Position numbers and translations under genes: made by a program
Notes under the pieces: model-generated
What the model saw: only the letters and a program-made list of their open reading frames with translations
Told to the model about the DNA's origin: nothing
The model's database searches: none
In this document: positions 1 to 8,745 of the stretch, one piece after another
Layout: each line of letters begins with the position of its first letter
Numbering within the stretch: the first letter of the stretch is position 1
Assembly: GCF_000164865.1 (NCBI RefSeq)
Contig: NC_014618.1
Location: 1,054,001 to 1,118,000 of the forward strand
Source of the DNA: [Enterobacter] lignolyticus SCF1
GTDB lineage: Bacteria; Pseudomonadota; Gammaproteobacteria; Enterobacterales; Enterobacteriaceae
Reading direction: 5' to 3'
DNA: 64,000 nt

Positions 1-2
1 GA

Positions 3-191
3 AACAGTGGCGGGCAGTTGGGTCAGTTATCAGGTACAGCTATTCAGGTGAATCAATCTGCAGGGAAATGGTATATCACAGCGACCATGGGAGTATTTAA
101 CCCTATAGATAACTCGGCATTGGTATATTTAAATCCAAGGTTTTTATCTGTCAATATCACAACCTGGTGTAGTACTGAAGAACAAAATTAA
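3..191 (+). CDS. Type IVb minor pilin (CofB/TcpB-like), C-terminal end only
   Basis: An open frame enters from the left edge and stops with TAA at 189-191, leaving 62 C-terminal residues and no start. The fragment ends in a beta-rich stretch with a lone late cysteine (TTWCSTEEQN). The call rests on position: in CFA/III, longus and TCP operons the gene just before the TcpQ/secretin genes is the minor pilin (CofB/TcpB), whose C-terminal domain caps the pilus. The next gene begins 16 nt downstream, so the two are in one operon. The fragment is too short to identify by sequence. Another pilus tip protein is possible. Confidence 0.5.
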   Translation, partial: NSGGQLGQLSGTAIQVNQSAGKWYITATMGVFNPIDNSALVYLNPRFLSVNITTWCSTEEQN

Positions 192-207
192 TTTCACGGA
201 GAAAAAT

Positions 208-636
208 ATGCAAGCAAAATGGAGTTTAGCCATTATTTTGGGTGCGTTATCTTTACAGGCGATTGCATCTCCTGTTGCATCAAATAATACAAAGAAAATA
301 GCTAATCCAGAAAGCCCTTTTAGCGTTGACCGTCTATCTGAAGCCAATGTTATAACTGAAAGAGCTAAAGTTAATAACAATGGCATGGGGTCTTCCATTA
401 CGCTTAATGAAGGCGCTCTCTTGAGCCAGGAAGTTAAAAAATGGGCTGTTACTCAAAACTATAAGCTGCTCTGGGGTAGTGATAAAGACTATATTATCTA
501 CAGAGAAGTTAAGTTTAACGGAAAGTCTAATGAAGACATTCTGCGGTCGTTGGGAGAACTTTTTTCTTCAGAACAATATGGATTGGTGGTGAAACTGTAT
601 ACCGGGAACAACGTGCTGGTTATAGACTCTCAGTAA
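208..636 (+). CDS. TcpQ/CofC-like pilus assembly protein
   Basis: 142 residues with an N-terminal signal peptide (hydrophobic segment about residues 7-20, ending in AIASP) and a C-terminal region of about 75 residues that resembles the TcpQ C-terminal domain, with an NYKLLWGSDKDY core and a closing VVKLYTGNNVLVIDSQ strand. In TCP, TcpQ is a periplasmic partner of the secretin and is needed for its outer-membrane placement. That role is transferred by family and position. The start is supported by GGAG 8 nt upstream. It sits between the minor pilin and secretin genes, as expected for this operon type. Confidence 0.65.
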   Translation: MQAKWSLAIILGALSLQAIASPVASNNTKKIANPESPFSVDRLSEANVITERAKVNNNGMGSSITLNEGALLSQEVKKWAVTQNYKLLWGSDKDYIIYREVKFNGKSNEDILRSLGELFSSEQYGLVVKLYTGNNVLVIDSQ

Positions 637-654
637 TAATAAGGTGTAACAAAC

Positions 655-2112
655 ATGAAGTTAAAAATATCAGTAATGCTTATGGCGATTGCATTGCAGG
701 GATGCTCGTCTTTTGATGAAAAGTTTTCGATAGAAAATAAACTCGCTCAAAGCCCTGATATTCTGGAAGCAGAAGAGGTAAAATCTTCTCCTTTTACAAT
801 TTACAATACCCCTTTTTTGGGAAAGCCGGTTGCTTACAGTGAGGAGAAAAAACGTCTCCTGGAGCAGAAAATTTCTATTACCAGTTTCGATATAATGAGC
901 ATTGAGACGGTGATGAGTACTGTTGCCGCTCAGGCAGGGTTGACCTATAGAATTAAAGAAACCTACCCAGGGCAAAAGAAAGATGATGTGCAAAAGGAAC
1001 TGCATAATGTAAATTTTAATGGGACGGTAGATGAATTTATCCGTTATGTATCAGCACTGTATGATGTTAGTGTAAAGCTTGATAAAAATAATATTTTAAA
1101 CATTTCCTATTATGAGCATTATGCTATCAAGTTGGATTTTTATGGGGAAAATAATAAGTTTGAAACCAGCATCGATCTTTCTGGTAATGAAGCTACATCT
1201 AGCGGTGGATTGAAAGGAAAGACGGAGCTGAAGTTTGAATCCAGCTTTTGGGATGATGTCGATAACATGGCTAAACAGTATGTAAGTAGCGGTAATTATA
1301 ATATTATTAAGGACGCTTCTGTTTTGGCATTCATAGGCCGCCCATCGGAGCATCGTATGCTGGAAGAGGTGCTGAAAAAGCATCGTGAAGATAACAATCG
1401 CCAGTTTGTATTGACCTATAAAATATTTACCATTGACAAAAAGAAGGTCCAAAAGCTTGGTGCAGCCGCTAATGTTAACTATCTCAATGGTGGTACAAAT
1501 TTAGGTATTGATCCCAGTTTACTCACGTCACTAACGGGAGCGAGTTTTGGGCGTGATTTCTGGACTCCGTTAGAAAGTAAACAAAAATTCAATATTTCGG
1601 GGAAAATTGAAGCGATCTATCAATTGACCGGGAAAAACGTACTGCAGAGCGGGACATTTATTACGCGGAATAATGTGCCTGTACCTGTAAATTTAACTCA
1701 AACACAGAACTATATTTCTGGAAGAACGCAGACGACTAATTCACTGACATCTGTCGTTGATACCACTATTGAAACTGATAAGGTAGTGACGGGTTCTAGT
1801 TTTATATTAACACCACGTATATTATCTAATGGTACTATTGAGGTTGTTAGCGCATTTACTAAAAAGACGCTCAACTCTGTGGAAAATTTTGAATCTGTTC
1901 AGTTGCCAAATGTCAGTACGACGGAAATGTTTAATACCTCTGTTCTTAAACCGGGAACGCTTATGGTTGTTGCTAAATACGAAGGTGGGGAGGAGAACGA
2001 CGATCGTGGTGCAATGATATTTGGTGGCAATTATAACCGAGAGAATAGTGATAACACTATCGCAATGATTGTTGGGATAGATTATTATCGAGCTCCCGTA
2101 ATGGCGCCATAA
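655..2112 (+). CDS. Type IVb pilus outer-membrane secretin lipoprotein (TcpC/CofD/PilN family)
   Basis: 485 residues with a lipoprotein signal: the N-terminus ends in the lipobox LQGC at about residues 14-17, so the protein should be lipidated and sent to the outer membrane. The C-terminal half (about 250-480) has the secretin-type beta-domain features, including VTGSSFILTPRILSNGTI and a final LMVVAKYEGG strand. Length is close to the TcpC/BfpB/PilN family. It would form the gated ring through which the pilus and possibly the CofJ-like protein exit. It is flanked by TcpQ- and TcpR-like genes within 20 nt on each side. Confidence 0.85.
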   Translation: MKLKISVMLMAIALQGCSSFDEKFSIENKLAQSPDILEAEEVKSSPFTIYNTPFLGKPVAYSEEKKRLLEQKISITSFDIMSIETVMSTVAAQAGLTYRIKETYPGQKKDDVQKELHNVNFNGTVDEFIRYVSALYDVSVKLDKNNILNISYYEHYAIKLDFYGENNKFETSIDLSGNEATSSGGLKGKTELKFESSFWDDVDNMAKQYVSSGNYNIIKDASVLAFIGRPSEHRMLEEVLKKHREDNNRQFVLTYKIFTIDKKKVQKLGAAANVNYLNGGTNLGIDPSLLTSLTGASFGRDFWTPLESKQKFNISGKIEAIYQLTGKNVLQSGTFITRNNVPVPVNLTQTQNYISGRTQTTNSLTSVVDTTIETDKVVTGSSFILTPRILSNGTIEVVSAFTKKTLNSVENFESVQLPNVSTTEMFNTSVLKPGTLMVVAKYEGGEENDDRGAMIFGGNYNRENSDNTIAMIVGIDYYRAPVMAP

Positions 2113-2115
2113 ATT

Positions 2116-2676
2116 ATGAAGCTTGAGCAGATTGCAGATGAAAAAATAGCATTGGGAGTCGTTTGGGTTTCATCGGAAAATACGACAAAAAAACTGACGG
2201 ATGCCAGACAAAGGAGCTGGAGGCGCGTAGCAGAAAAACACCATCGGCGGATTGAGTATCTTAATGCAGACAAGAAAGTGTGTTCAGGTTACAGTTCAGA
2301 AGTTTACGCTCTAGGTGAACCCTTCGCGCTCTACGTCCGTAATGTTTTTGGTGACGGTATTTACTATACAAATGATTCTGACGACGAGAACTATCTGTTA
2401 GCAATTTACAACGGCGAAGTTATTGAAGGAACTGATATTTTTTTAGATGGTGCATTTTTTGAATGTTATCGTGAGTATATACTATCGAGCGATTATGCAT
2501 CTTTGTCATGGAATTGCTTAACCATTGCTCATATTGAAGAGGTGCTGGAAACCAATCACAATTATAAAAAGAGTGTTAGCAAGAAGAAAGTCACGTATTT
2601 ATCTATGATGCTTGGAATAGGTGTGCTCTTTTTATCATTATTTGGTGTAGTGCTTAAGGTTTTCATAGGGACTTGA
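2116..2676 (+). CDS. TcpR/CofE-like pilus assembly membrane protein
   Basis: 186 residues, mostly soluble, with one strong hydrophobic segment near the C-terminus (about 164-184, MMLGIGVLFLSLFGVVLKVF). The topology suggests a tail-anchored inner-membrane protein. The start lies 3 nt after the secretin stop and the stop is followed after 1 nt by the next ATG, so translation is probably coupled. I do not recognise a catalytic motif. The call is from operon position (between secretin and TcpD-like gene, as in TCP/CFA-III) and topology. Confidence 0.55.
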   Translation: MKLEQIADEKIALGVVWVSSENTTKKLTDARQRSWRRVAEKHHRRIEYLNADKKVCSGYSSEVYALGEPFALYVRNVFGDGIYYTNDSDDENYLLAIYNGEVIEGTDIFLDGAFFECYREYILSSDYASLSWNCLTIAHIEEVLETNHNYKKSVSKKKVTYLSMMLGIGVLFLSLFGVVLKVFIGT

Positions 2677-2677
2677 T

Positions 2678-3505
2678 ATGAGTTTATCTAATTCAAACTG
2701 GAAAAATTATATAGCCAAGATTCAACGACAGTCGTATCTGATCATTGGCATGGTCTCATTTATTCTCTTTGGACTCATTGCTGGCGGCGCATGGTACTAT
2801 TTCCAGCATCAAGAATCTTTAATGGAGGCAGAGAGAGTAAAAACGGAGCAGGAACTTTCAAGGAAAAAAAAGTCAATTGATGATTATTACTTCAGGATCT
2901 TAAACGGCGCGCCATTATCGCAATTTGTGAATTCACTTTTAGAAATTAACAAAAGCAGTATTCCGTTGTCTTTATCTGGGTTTAATCTTGATAGCTATGT
3001 TTGCGATCTATCGAAATGTACTTTTAGCTATAAATCTTTAAGTGGCAGAATATTTAATGTTCAAGAACTATCTATATTCAATAATAACTTCAAGGCAAAT
3101 ATTTCAGACAAAGGATTAGAATATATGGTTAGCCCATCGTTATTGAGTAATGATAGTTTGATTGAAAAATACAAGTTAAGAAAGCCTATCGCCGTCGCGA
3201 AATGCAGTGAGCTAGTGAACTATGTACATTCATTTAACTCTATGGTCGCTGATGGCAAAAACAAGGTAAACATTTCTGGTTACCCCCAGTCTGAAATTAG
3301 TGCTGTGGAACATATTCTACCTGATGTGAAGAATCTTTATGGGTTCCTCAATGTGCAATGGACTACCATATTACCTGACAATATACGAGAGATATCATCT
3401 TTTTTGGGGCGTCAGGCTTATAATGAATCTTTTCTCGTGAATAAAGTAGAAAAGAAAAAATCATCCGAAGTAGAGGTTTCAGGAACTTTATTATGCGCCA
3501 ACTAA
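2678..3505 (+). CDS. TcpD/CofF-like bitopic pilus assembly protein
   Basis: 275 residues with a short cytoplasmic N-terminus, one transmembrane helix (about 21-43, IIGMVSFILFGLIAGGAWYYF) and then a charged, probably coiled stretch (about 47-70) leading into a periplasmic domain. This is the PilN/PilO-like bitopic layout of alignment-subcomplex proteins. A ...VCDLSKCTF... pair of cysteines near residue 108 could form a disulfide. The gene overlaps the next one by 13 nt. Assignment is by position and topology, not by a recognised motif. Confidence 0.55.
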   Translation: MSLSNSNWKNYIAKIQRQSYLIIGMVSFILFGLIAGGAWYYFQHQESLMEAERVKTEQELSRKKKSIDDYYFRILNGAPLSQFVNSLLEINKSSIPLSLSGFNLDSYVCDLSKCTFSYKSLSGRIFNVQELSIFNNNFKANISDKGLEYMVSPSLLSNDSLIEKYKLRKPIAVAKCSELVNYVHSFNSMVADGKNKVNISGYPQSEISAVEHILPDVKNLYGFLNVQWTTILPDNIREISSFLGRQAYNESFLVNKVEKKKSSEVEVSGTLLCAN

Positions 3506-3978
3506 ATATCATATCAGTTTTTAGTATTGCAGTAGCGACATTATCTGCATGTGCAAGCGTTGCGGCGCAGGAAGTAAATGGTGCTTCTTCATTGGCCAGC
3601 CCTGGTCAGGAGCAAATTGTTCGCCTGTTGGAGGAAGATTTCAACTTTGAGGCACAGAAAAGGCAGCTCAGTAACCAACTCGCATTAGAAAAATTACGCA
3701 ATGAACTAAATAAATTAAAGGCAGACGGCCAGGTAATACCACAGCTTTCTTCTCCGGCGGTGACTGATAGTACAGCAGAGCTTAAACCGGTGATTGCCAC
3801 TGAGGTACCGGCTATTTTATTAATATCCGAAGTCGCCGGCTTACCGAGAATTCTTGTTAAGGATGGGGACAATATCAAACTTCGTAAACCATCTGATATT
3901 TTTGTTGCAGATAACGCCAAAAAATATAAGTTTGTTTCACAAGGGAGCCAAAAGTTCCTTTTGAAGGAAATACAATAG
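3493..3978 (+). CDS. TcpS/CofG-like periplasmic pilus protein (PilP-like)
   Basis: 161 residues with a signal peptide (cleavage likely near ASVAAQ, about residue 25), then a charged helical segment (about 45-75) with EAQKRQLSNQLALEKLRNEL, a Pro/Ser/Thr-rich linker and a small C-terminal beta-domain whose pattern (ILLISEVAGLPRILVKDGD) resembles PilP-type proteins that link inner-membrane components to the secretin. It overlaps the TcpD-like gene upstream by 13 nt and shares its last base with the GTG start of the ATPase. Function is by analogy. Confidence 0.55.
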   Translation: MRQLNIISVFSIAVATLSACASVAAQEVNGASSLASPGQEQIVRLLEEDFNFEAQKRQLSNQLALEKLRNELNKLKADGQVIPQLSSPAVTDSTAELKPVIATEVPAILLISEVAGLPRILVKDGDNIKLRKPSDIFVADNAKKYKFVSQGSQKFLLKEIQ

Positions 3979-5507
3979 TGGATAAAATAGAACTTAGAAA
4001 TATCAATAGTCATGCCTATAGAAACGAGTTTTGGCAATTTTTTATAGTGGAAGAAGAAATTCTTATTGGTAAGCAGGATGAGCATTTCTACTTTATTTTA
4101 AAAAATACCGATGAAATCGTTCCTGGGAAAATTCAATCTGACTTGAATTATATTTCTTTCGTTCATAAACAGCATGTGCGCGGTGTCGCTATTGTTGACT
4201 CTGTTTTATATTTTGAACTTATTGAGAATATCTCATTAGAAAACACTAAACGACGCGATCTTAACTCCAGTACTATCCAACAAGAATTGGAAGCAATGTT
4301 GTTGCATGCGGTAAAGCGCGGAGCTAGTGATTTACATATTACCCGTAGCGATGTGATGGCAAAAGTAGAGCTTAGAATTAATGGCGTACTTATGCTTGAT
4401 AATCAGATGCTATCTACAAAATGCGATGAATTAATTTTTGTGCTTTATAATGTTCAGGCATCAACGCGTGATACAACATGGAATAGAGCAATTGCACAAA
4501 GTGCAAACATACTATATACATTGAATGAGCGTAGTTATCGCTTTCGCTATGAACACTATCCAATTTTTGGTGAAGTAGAAGGGTGTTACCACTGTGTGTT
4601 ACGTATTATTCCTTCTGGATTATCGACAGTAGTAAATCCTGATTTAGGGAAGATAGGTGTCTCAGAGGATGAAATTAATGATGTAAAGAAAATCCTTAGT
4701 AATCCATACGGCGTCTATTTTATTGCTGGAACCACAGGTTCTGGTAAGTCAACAACGTTGAAGAATATGATGGAATGGATGCAGGTCAACCGGTATGGCG
4801 ACAAAGGCTGTTTTCTCACAGTAGAGGATCCCGTTGAGTATCAGATATATGGAGCCAAACAGAGTTCTGTTTTAGACGGTGAAAGCGGTGGGTTTCACAC
4901 GGCGATAAAGTCATCGTTACGGCGCGATCCTGATGTTTTAATGGTAGGAGAGATTCGCGACCCTGTATCTTCCAATGCATTAGCTGGCGCTGTTGAGAGC
5001 GGTCACTATTGTTTCACAACCGTCCATGCGGGGAACATCGTGACATTGCTGCAGCGACTCTCAGCGTTGGGAATTAGCAGTGATAAACTGTCTACCCCTG
5101 GTTTTATTGCTGGTTTACAGTGTCAAAAACTTATTCCAGTGCTCTGTCCAAATTGTAAAATAAAGCATGATGTAAATATTCTTGGTAAAGAATTTGAGTT
5201 GTATAAAGCAAATGATGATGGATGCGGGAATTGTAATTTTACCGGGGTGAAATCCCGTCAGCTGGTCATGGAGTATTTAATACCAACACATCGAGAACTG
5301 GACGCATTGGCAAATCGGCAGTGGCTGAATGTTTATTCTATCTGGCGAGAAAAACGTCTTACATCTCCAGGGATCTCTGAAGGTTTTGATATTAAAGAAA
5401 AAGTATTTATGCATGTCCTGCGAAAACGAGCGTGTTATCACTGGTTTATGATGGAGTTCGGTCAAATCCAGGATGCTGATATGGAGGTATTACTTGAAAA
5501 AATTTAA
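3978..5507 (+). CDS. Type IVb pilus extension ATPase (TcpT/CofH family)
   Basis: 509 residues of the GspE/PilB secretion ATPase superfamily. An N-terminal domain precedes the RecA-like core, which has Walker A GTTGSGKST at 251-259, an Asp-box region (VEDPVEYQ), Walker B-like DVLMVGEIRD at 319-328, and a His-box region (HYCFTTVHAG). A C-terminal zinc-type motif is visible as CPNCKIKH and later CGNC. It would hydrolyse ATP at the inner membrane to drive pilus polymerisation. The start is GTG overlapping the TAG of the preceding gene. No second PilT-like retraction ATPase is present, as in TCP and CFA/III systems. Confidence 0.93.
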   Translation: MDKIELRNINSHAYRNEFWQFFIVEEEILIGKQDEHFYFILKNTDEIVPGKIQSDLNYISFVHKQHVRGVAIVDSVLYFELIENISLENTKRRDLNSSTIQQELEAMLLHAVKRGASDLHITRSDVMAKVELRINGVLMLDNQMLSTKCDELIFVLYNVQASTRDTTWNRAIAQSANILYTLNERSYRFRYEHYPIFGEVEGCYHCVLRIIPSGLSTVVNPDLGKIGVSEDEINDVKKILSNPYGVYFIAGTTGSGKSTTLKNMMEWMQVNRYGDKGCFLTVEDPVEYQIYGAKQSSVLDGESGGFHTAIKSSLRRDPDVLMVGEIRDPVSSNALAGAVESGHYCFTTVHAGNIVTLLQRLSALGISSDKLSTPGFIAGLQCQKLIPVLCPNCKIKHDVNILGKEFELYKANDDGCGNCNFTGVKSRQLVMEYLIPTHRELDALANRQWLNVYSIWREKRLTSPGISEGFDIKEKVFMHVLRKRACYHWFMMEFGQIQDADMEVLLEKI

Positions 5508-6519
5508 TAAAAAGCAACGAGTTTATCTTTATCAGTTTTGCGCAGATATGCTGGAATCTGGCTTACCAATTTACGATTCTATTGAAAAGCTACGCTCTGA
5601 AGGAGAGGCCCTGCTGGGAAAGGGATTTTCAAAGAAGCTTGATACATTGATGACTCGAATGAAAAAAAGTCCGTCGGTATCATCTTCATTTGAAACGCTA
5701 ATACCAATGGAGGAGTTGAGCGCCATTACGGCTGCTGAGAATAGCGGTAGCCTCGCTCAAGGTTTTGCCAGCATGGTTATGACTATCAACTATCAGCAAA
5801 AATTAAAGAGCCAGCTGATTAAGTCAGTGACTTTCCCTGCCATTATGATGGTCCTGGCATTAGTGGTCATCGCTGGTTATGCCATAAAAGTTTTTCCGGC
5901 GTTTGAGAAAGTCGTTGCGGTAAGTCGCTGGCCTGGCGTGACGCAAAACCTCTATCATTTTGGTACTGCTTTATATAATGGATTATGGGTGACTTTTTTA
6001 ATTGTCATTGTGGCTGCGATAGTCATCATTCGTTTTGTTATGTTCAATATTCATGGGGAGTTCAGGAATAAAGTTATTGATAGAGTTATTCCTTTTTCTA
6101 TTTACAAGAAACTGGTTGCTACCGTTTTTATTAACGACTTGTCTCTAATGATTAAAAACAGAATTCCAATTGCAAATTGCCTCATTATTATTGAGAGAAA
6201 TGCCAACCGCTGGGTTAAATCGCATATACAGAAAATGCGAGACAATATGGCCAGAGGGCTCAACTATGGCGATGCGTTCAAAACGGGTTTGTTGGGCGGC
6301 GATGAATTACTGAATATTAGCTTATATGCCAGTTTACCCTCGTTTGACCAGGTGCTGGTCACTGTCGCTGATAAAGCAAAAGAGAAAATCGATCAAAATA
6401 TCAATGCGCTGGCGGGTATGTTGAAGTCCTTTTCGACGATGATTCTGGGTGGGTGTGTAGTTTGGGTGTTTATTGCGCTATTTGCGCTTTCTGATGAACT
6501 ATCAAAAATGACTGGTTAA
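5494..6519 (+). CDS. Type IVb pilus inner-membrane core protein (TcpE/CofI, GspF/PilC family)
   Basis: 341 residues from a TTG start chosen because GGAGG lies 6 nt before it; an in-frame ATG at 5473 has no such site and lies deeper in the ATPase gene. The protein has the T2SF layout: cytoplasmic domain, transmembrane pair (about residues 105-130 and 160-190), a second cytoplasmic domain, and a last membrane helix near 315-340. PMEELSAITAAENSGSL matches the GspF-type pattern. It is the polytopic platform on which the ATPase acts. Length matches TcpE (about 340). Confidence 0.88.
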   Translation: MKKFNKKQRVYLYQFCADMLESGLPIYDSIEKLRSEGEALLGKGFSKKLDTLMTRMKKSPSVSSSFETLIPMEELSAITAAENSGSLAQGFASMVMTINYQQKLKSQLIKSVTFPAIMMVLALVVIAGYAIKVFPAFEKVVAVSRWPGVTQNLYHFGTALYNGLWVTFLIVIVAAIVIIRFVMFNIHGEFRNKVIDRVIPFSIYKKLVATVFINDLSLMIKNRIPIANCLIIIERNANRWVKSHIQKMRDNMARGLNYGDAFKTGLLGGDELLNISLYASLPSFDQVLVTVADKAKEKIDQNINALAGMLKSFSTMILGGCVVWVFIALFALSDELSKMTG

Positions 6520-6533
6520 CAAAAGAGGTTAAT

Positions 6534-7616
6534 ATGAAAATGAGAATGCAGTATGCGTTATTGATGACAGCGATGTTTGCATCGTTTCCAGGTGGAGCAG
6601 CTCCTTCTGGAGGCTCAGAAGGAGGGGCTTTTACGGTGAACACTCCGAAGCCTTCCAGCGTTGATGAGATTCGGGGATGCCCCACGCTTGAAACTCCATT
6701 ACGATTAACATTTACGGAAGCTATTAAACCGACCCATACCCTTTCTGGGGGGCTGGATCTTTGGATGGATCCATGGCGTGGAATGTCTGAATCTATTGAA
6801 CCATGGGTTCCTGCCTGGGGAAGCAGAGGTCCAGATGCACATGAAATCCATGTTTATGTCGAGCTATTTAAAACACCAACTAACCGTTTTGCTAACCGAG
6901 ATGGCGTCTTTTCTTACGCCGATCCTACAGGTGTATTGCATACCAATGGACAATATGAATGGAAACATGTACCTGAGCTGGGAAAACATGTTTATAAGGC
7001 GGTGATCGACTCTTGGAATAAAGGACAAACTAAAGATATTTATTTGCCTGGGCGGGATTTTAAATCAGTAGATGTATTTTATTTTCAAAATAACAGGCCG
7101 AACTGGAATGCCAGACATGATTATAAGAAAATGGTTGATCTGGTAGGGAGGATGAATAAATCGTACTCAGAAAAGGTAGTATGGCTTAAATATAATGCGA
7201 TTGAGGTTCCAATCGAACAGGATGATGAATCACAAGCCCTTTTCCTTTATCAAAAACTAAGCCGGAGTAATGTCAAAGACAGCAAGATTGATTATTATCA
7301 ATTCAGAGGGTTGTTGTACCCTCGGTACTCTGGTGCCGCTGCTAGAAACTTTATCTTATTCGGAGGGGCTGATACTGAGAAGTTACGTTATCAACCAATT
7401 CCTAAAAGAGCATCGTATTCAATGGAGGACCGAGGCTCATTTAAAAACGCAATGAAAATTGATAGCATAGATATGAAGATTATGGAGTCTACCATTATTG
7501 GCGTTGCTGGATCCGGCAAACCGCATACCCGAGATCATGGTACCTTTATTGCTGATTATAGCCGTAGTGATTTTAGTATGACGCCAGAAAACCTCAAAGC
7601 ATGTGGTCTTGAGTAA
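6534..7616 (+). CDS. CofJ/TcpF-like secreted pilus-associated protein
   Basis: 360 residues with a signal peptide (about 1-22) and a mature N-terminus that starts Pro/Ser/Gly-rich (SGGSEGGAFTVN). The rest is mostly soluble, rich in aromatic residues, with no transmembrane helix and two cysteines (CPTLET near residue 45 and C at the end). It lies between the core-protein and peptidase genes, where CFA/III has cofJ and TCP has tcpF. CofJ is exported by the pilus machine after its N-terminal peptide binds the CofB tip, and is needed for ETEC adherence. The SEGGAF-type N-terminus agrees with my recollection of CofJ. GAGG lies 6 nt before the ATG. Confidence 0.7.
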   Translation: MKMRMQYALLMTAMFASFPGGAAPSGGSEGGAFTVNTPKPSSVDEIRGCPTLETPLRLTFTEAIKPTHTLSGGLDLWMDPWRGMSESIEPWVPAWGSRGPDAHEIHVYVELFKTPTNRFANRDGVFSYADPTGVLHTNGQYEWKHVPELGKHVYKAVIDSWNKGQTKDIYLPGRDFKSVDVFYFQNNRPNWNARHDYKKMVDLVGRMNKSYSEKVVWLKYNAIEVPIEQDDESQALFLYQKLSRSNVKDSKIDYYQFRGLLYPRYSGAAARNFILFGGADTEKLRYQPIPKRASYSMEDRGSFKNAMKIDSIDMKIMESTIIGVAGSGKPHTRDHGTFIADYSRSDFSMTPENLKACGLE

Positions 7617-7621
7617 TAGAT

Positions 7622-8443
7622 ATGTTAATTGAAAGCGGCATCCTCCTCTTTTTTTTAGTAACAGGTTTATGTATCGGTAGTTTTTTAAATGTTGTTATCT
7701 ACCGTATTCCTGTTGCGTTGCTGGCCCCCGGAAGCGAGGTGTTTAATATTGCATGGCCACCTTCGCATTGCTGTTCCTGTAAGTCTGCAATTCAGAAGCG
7801 CGACAATATCCCGGTTATCAGCTGGGTGCTTTTAAAGGGGAGATGCCGCTTTTGCGGTAGCGCGATCTCATCACGCTACCCGCTAATGGAGGTTACTACT
7901 GGTGTAGTTTTCTCTCTCATTGGCGTCTGGATGGTTGCGTTTTGTGGACAAAACCTGCTGTCTACGCTACCGGTCCTTTTTTTATTTGCCGTGCTGTTAT
8001 GTCTGGTTGCGATAGATGTTGATCACCTGTTGCTGCCTGACAGTCTGGTATTCACCTTGCTGTGGGGGGGGCTGGTATTTGCTGTTGGTGGATTAACGCC
8101 AGTCAGCCTCAGGGATGCAGTGCTTGGTGCGGTGATAACCTGGTTGTTTCTCTCGGCTGTTGTGTTGATTTTTAGCGTTGTGCGAAAAAAAGAGGGGATG
8201 GGAGCGGGAGATATAAAATTGTACGGTGCGCTAGGGGGATGGTTAGGCTGGCAGCAGATGCCTGCCTTACTGGTGTTATCTTCAGTTTTGGGGATGCTTA
8301 TGTTTATGCTACTTAAGAAGAGAAGAGTCAGCGATATCGACACTGACGGACACATTTATCAGGTGATCCCTTTTGGGCCAGCAATTGCGACAGGCGGTTT
8401 TTCTCTTTATCTCATTATGCTCATTCGCACACTCTCTAGTTAA
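7622..8443 (+). CDS. Type IV prepilin peptidase / N-methyltransferase (TcpJ/CofP, PilD family)
   Basis: 273 residues with the full bifunctional layout: an N-terminal membrane helix followed by GSFLNVVIYR, two CxxC pairs (CCSCK and CRFCG, about 54-80) that bind zinc in the methyltransferase domain, and the aspartyl protease pair seen as AIDVDHLLLPD (about 136-146) and GMGAGDIKLYG (about 194-204). It cleaves the leader of the prepilins and methylates the new N-terminal residue. It follows the CofJ-like gene by 5 nt and is the last recognisable pilus gene. Confidence 0.95.
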   Translation: MLIESGILLFFLVTGLCIGSFLNVVIYRIPVALLAPGSEVFNIAWPPSHCCSCKSAIQKRDNIPVISWVLLKGRCRFCGSAISSRYPLMEVTTGVVFSLIGVWMVAFCGQNLLSTLPVLFLFAVLLCLVAIDVDHLLLPDSLVFTLLWGGLVFAVGGLTPVSLRDAVLGAVITWLFLSAVVLIFSVVRKKEGMGAGDIKLYGALGGWLGWQQMPALLVLSSVLGMLMFMLLKKRRVSDIDTDGHIYQVIPFGPAIATGGFSLYLIMLIRTLSS

Positions 8444-8535
8444 TATATTTTTGATATTTGTGCATGCGTTATTTATATTTATCTGGTCTGTCGGTGGTGG
8501 GTGCTTTTTTGAGATAATCGATCGCTAATCTATTC
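8444..8535. other. AT-rich gap after the pilus operon
   Basis: No gene, convincing terminator or promoter is visible. The stretch is T-rich and leads into two short overlapping ORFs placed before the EAL-domain gene. Confidence 0.4.
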
Positions 8536-8745
8536 GTGTTTGGTTTTTTATGTTGTTTTGTTTTAATTTCATTTAATTTTTTATCTGTATTTTATTTGGT
8601 TTCTGGTCTTTTCATCTGGCACGTCTTGTTTGCGCGGGATAAAAAAATATGTACTATTTTATCAGGTGGTGAGACAGATTGGTTTGTCGCGATTGTTTTT
8701 ATTTCATATGCGGTTTTAGCGTCGCTATTTTTATGCGTGTTCTGA
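8536..8745 (+). CDS. Small two-helix membrane protein, unknown
   Basis: 69 residues from a GTG. Two hydrophobic helices (about 2-32 and 48-68) flank a polar centre with RDKKICTILSGGETD. There is no clear ribosome-binding site, so the start and even the coding status are uncertain. Two points favour a real gene: the composition is that of a membrane protein rather than random AT-rich sequence, and its 3' end overlaps the next small ORF by 13 nt, which in turn overlaps the EAL gene. I do not recognise the family. Confidence 0.35.
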   Translation: MFGFLCCFVLISFNFLSVFYLVSGLFIWHVLFARDKKICTILSGGETDWFVAIVFISYAVLASLFLCVF

